In this document: piece by piece, positions 62,894 to 64,000 of the stretch
Layout: each line of letters starts with the position of its first letter
How positions within the stretch are numbered: position 1 is the first letter of the stretch
Origin: VXNE01 sp963664635
GTDB lineage: Bacteria > Pseudomonadota > Gammaproteobacteria > Pseudomonadales > Azotimanducaceae
Length of the DNA: 64,000 bases
Assembly (NCBI GenBank): GCA_963664635.1
Contig: OY761542.1
Coordinates: 1,116,001-1,180,000 of the forward strand
Direction: 5' to 3'
The notes under the pieces: model-generated
Told to the model about the DNA's origin: nothing
Databases searched by the model: none
Seen by the model: only the letters and a program-made list of their open reading frames with translations
Position numbers and translations under genes: made by a program

Positions 62894-64000
62894 ATGACTC
62901 GATCGATTGTCATGCGCGTCCACGCTCTGCTCGTCGCTTCCTGCGCGGTCTCCGGCGCGCTCGCAGAGCCGCGCAACGCCTACTTCGGCGACCTCCACAT
63001 CCACACCCGTTACTCGTACGACGCGTTCTTCTTCGGCACCGTGGCCTCGCCGGACGAGGCCTACGAGTTCGCGAAGGGCGCGCCGCTCCGCACCCCGGCG
63101 GGAGCCACGATCCAGCTCCGCGCGCCGCTCGACTTCTACGCCGTCACCGACCACTACTTCTTCCTCGGCCAGTGGTGGGCGTCGAAGCACGACCCGGACC
63201 ACCCCTACCGGGACGATCCCGTGGTGCAGGAAATCATCGCGCGCAACGACTTCGGCGACGCCTTCCGCTTCCCCCACGACCGCGTCCTCGAGGCGGACAT
63301 CAAGACGGCGTGGAAGGACATCCAGGCGGCGGCCGGGCGGCACAACGACCCCGGGACGTTCACGACGTTCATCGGCTTCGAGTTCACGCCGGAGAAGAAC
63401 ATGGACGGCCAGCACCGGGTCGTGATCTACCGGGGTACGCAGGTGCCGGAACTCCTGATCGGCCGCATCGAGACGCTCAACCCCGAGGACCTGTGGGACT
63501 GGATGGACCGGCACCGCGCGCAGGGCAGGGAGGCGCTCGCGATCCCGCACAACACGAACCTCTCCGGCGGGCGGATGTTCGAGGGCACCTACTTCGACGG
63601 CTCGCCGATGGACATCGCATACGCGGAGCGCCGCATGCGCAACGAGCCGCTGGTCGAGATCGCCCAGATGAAGGGTACGTCGGACACCCATCCCTTCCTG
63701 TCGCCCAACGACGAGTGGGCGGACTTCGAGATCCGGCCGTTCAAGCTGGGGCCTCATGCACGCAGCAACCCGAAGGGCAGCTACGTGCGCGATGCGCTGC
63801 TGCGGGGGCTCGAGCTCGACGAGCGGCTGGGCGTGAACCCCTATCGCTACGGCATCGTCGCCGCGAGTGACACCCACTCGGCCGGCCAGACCTACTCGGA
63901 GGAGGCCTTCACGATCCAGTACGGCGGCCGCGCGGGGGCGGAGCGCTACGGGTCCGTGCCCGTGGACGAGGCGGGCGTCGGCTACCGGGAAACCTCGCGC
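62894..64000 (+). CDS. DUF3604 protein, secreted, 3'-truncated by the window
   Basis: The frame is open to the end of the window (369 codons seen). The N-terminus is a signal peptide (ALLVASCAVSGALA) followed at once by the family start NAYFGDLHIHTRYSYDAFF. Later blocks include YAVTDHYFFLGQWW, GFEFTPEKNMDGQHRVVIYR, AIPHNTNLSGGRMF and GIVAASDTHSAGQTYS. DUF3604 proteins are PHP-like putative metallohydrolases of unknown substrate, common in marine bacteria. The HIHTRYS and DTH motifs supply metal ligands. It is the second secreted PHP-like protein here besides the Sb-PDE-like enzyme. Confidence 0.88.
   Translation, partial: MTRSIVMRVHALLVASCAVSGALAEPRNAYFGDLHIHTRYSYDAFFFGTVASPDEAYEFAKGAPLRTPAGATIQLRAPLDFYAVTDHYFFLGQWWASKHDPDHPYRDDPVVQEIIARNDFGDAFRFPHDRVLEADIKTAWKDIQAAAGRHNDPGTFTTFIGFEFTPEKNMDGQHRVVIYRGTQVPELLIGRIETLNPEDLWDWMDRHRAQGREALAIPHNTNLSGGRMFEGTYFDGSPMDIAYAERRMRNEPLVEIAQMKGTSDTHPFLSPNDEWADFEIRPFKLGPHARSNPKGSYVRDALLRGLELDERLGVNPYRYGIVAASDTHSAGQTYSEEAFTIQYGGRAGAERYGSVPVDEAGVGYRETSR

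Overview
The window is very GC-rich DNA and looks like part of an uncultured, probably marine or host-associated gammaproteobacterium. The taxonomic guess rests on a complete 13-gene nuo operon with a fused nuoCD, a BepA-type protease, quinolinate synthase and an SdiA-regulated-type protein. The lifestyle guess rests on the many sulfatases, CoA-ester enzymes, a phytanoyl-CoA dioxygenase and toxin-antitoxin modules. No 16S rRNA or tRNA gene was recognised, so the placement is inference.

Layout. 1-9.3 kb: 3' part of a periplasmic M48 protease, a small-protein/HEPN pair whose HEPN gene is broken, hydrolase, acyl-CoA ligase, nadA, a DUF3108-like protein, an ATP-grasp enzyme and two short-chain dehydrogenases. 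9.3-18.2 kb: SbcD-like phosphoesterase, sulfatase, hydrolase, two small unknown proteins, enoyl-CoA hydratase with acyl-CoA dehydrogenase, a Phd/PIN module, and a MaoC-like dehydratase with a CaiB-type CoA transferase. 18.2-31.5 kb: SdiA-regulated-type protein, TPR sulfotransferase, serine hydrolase, methyltransferase, a second Phd/PIN module, a secreted PHP phosphodiesterase, a DUF4143 ATPase, and a TonB receptor followed by a secreted sulfatase. 31.5-36.5 kb: a decayed, lower-GC defence island. Two intact genes remain (Schlafen-type AlbA_2 ATPase and PHP-SMC TrlF-like ATPase) between remnants of a DUF499 ATPase and a PLD-type helicase, and the whole is flanked by duplicated pieces of the neighbouring sulfatase and nitroreductase genes. 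36.5-47.2 kb: nitroreductase with BrnTA, a decayed enoyl-CoA hydratase, D-aminoacylase, a His-rich TonB receptor, an AbiEii-like nucleotidyltransferase with an unknown partner, a frameshifted phytanoyl-CoA dioxygenase, an NnrU-type membrane protein, and a HigBA-like module whose antitoxin is fused to a DUF429 nuclease-like domain and whose toxin gene is frameshifted. 47.2-61.9 kb: nuoN to nuoA, all on the minus strand. 61.9-64 kb: a third PIN module and the start of a DUF3604 protein.

Two themes cross the region. First, at least seven toxin-antitoxin-like loci occur in 64 kb, and two of the toxin genes are broken by perfect short tandem duplications (10 bp and 11 bp). Further tandem units of 11 and 12 bp occur elsewhere. 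Second, two families of intergenic palindromic (REP/BIME-like) elements are dispersed through the window.

Metabolically the window combines respiratory complex I, NAD biosynthesis, beta-oxidation-like handling of CoA esters and scavenging of sulfated or phosphorylated organics. The candidate new biology is the AlbA_2/TrlF-like pair that survives intact in the decayed island, and the XRE-DUF429 fusion under a palindromic operator.
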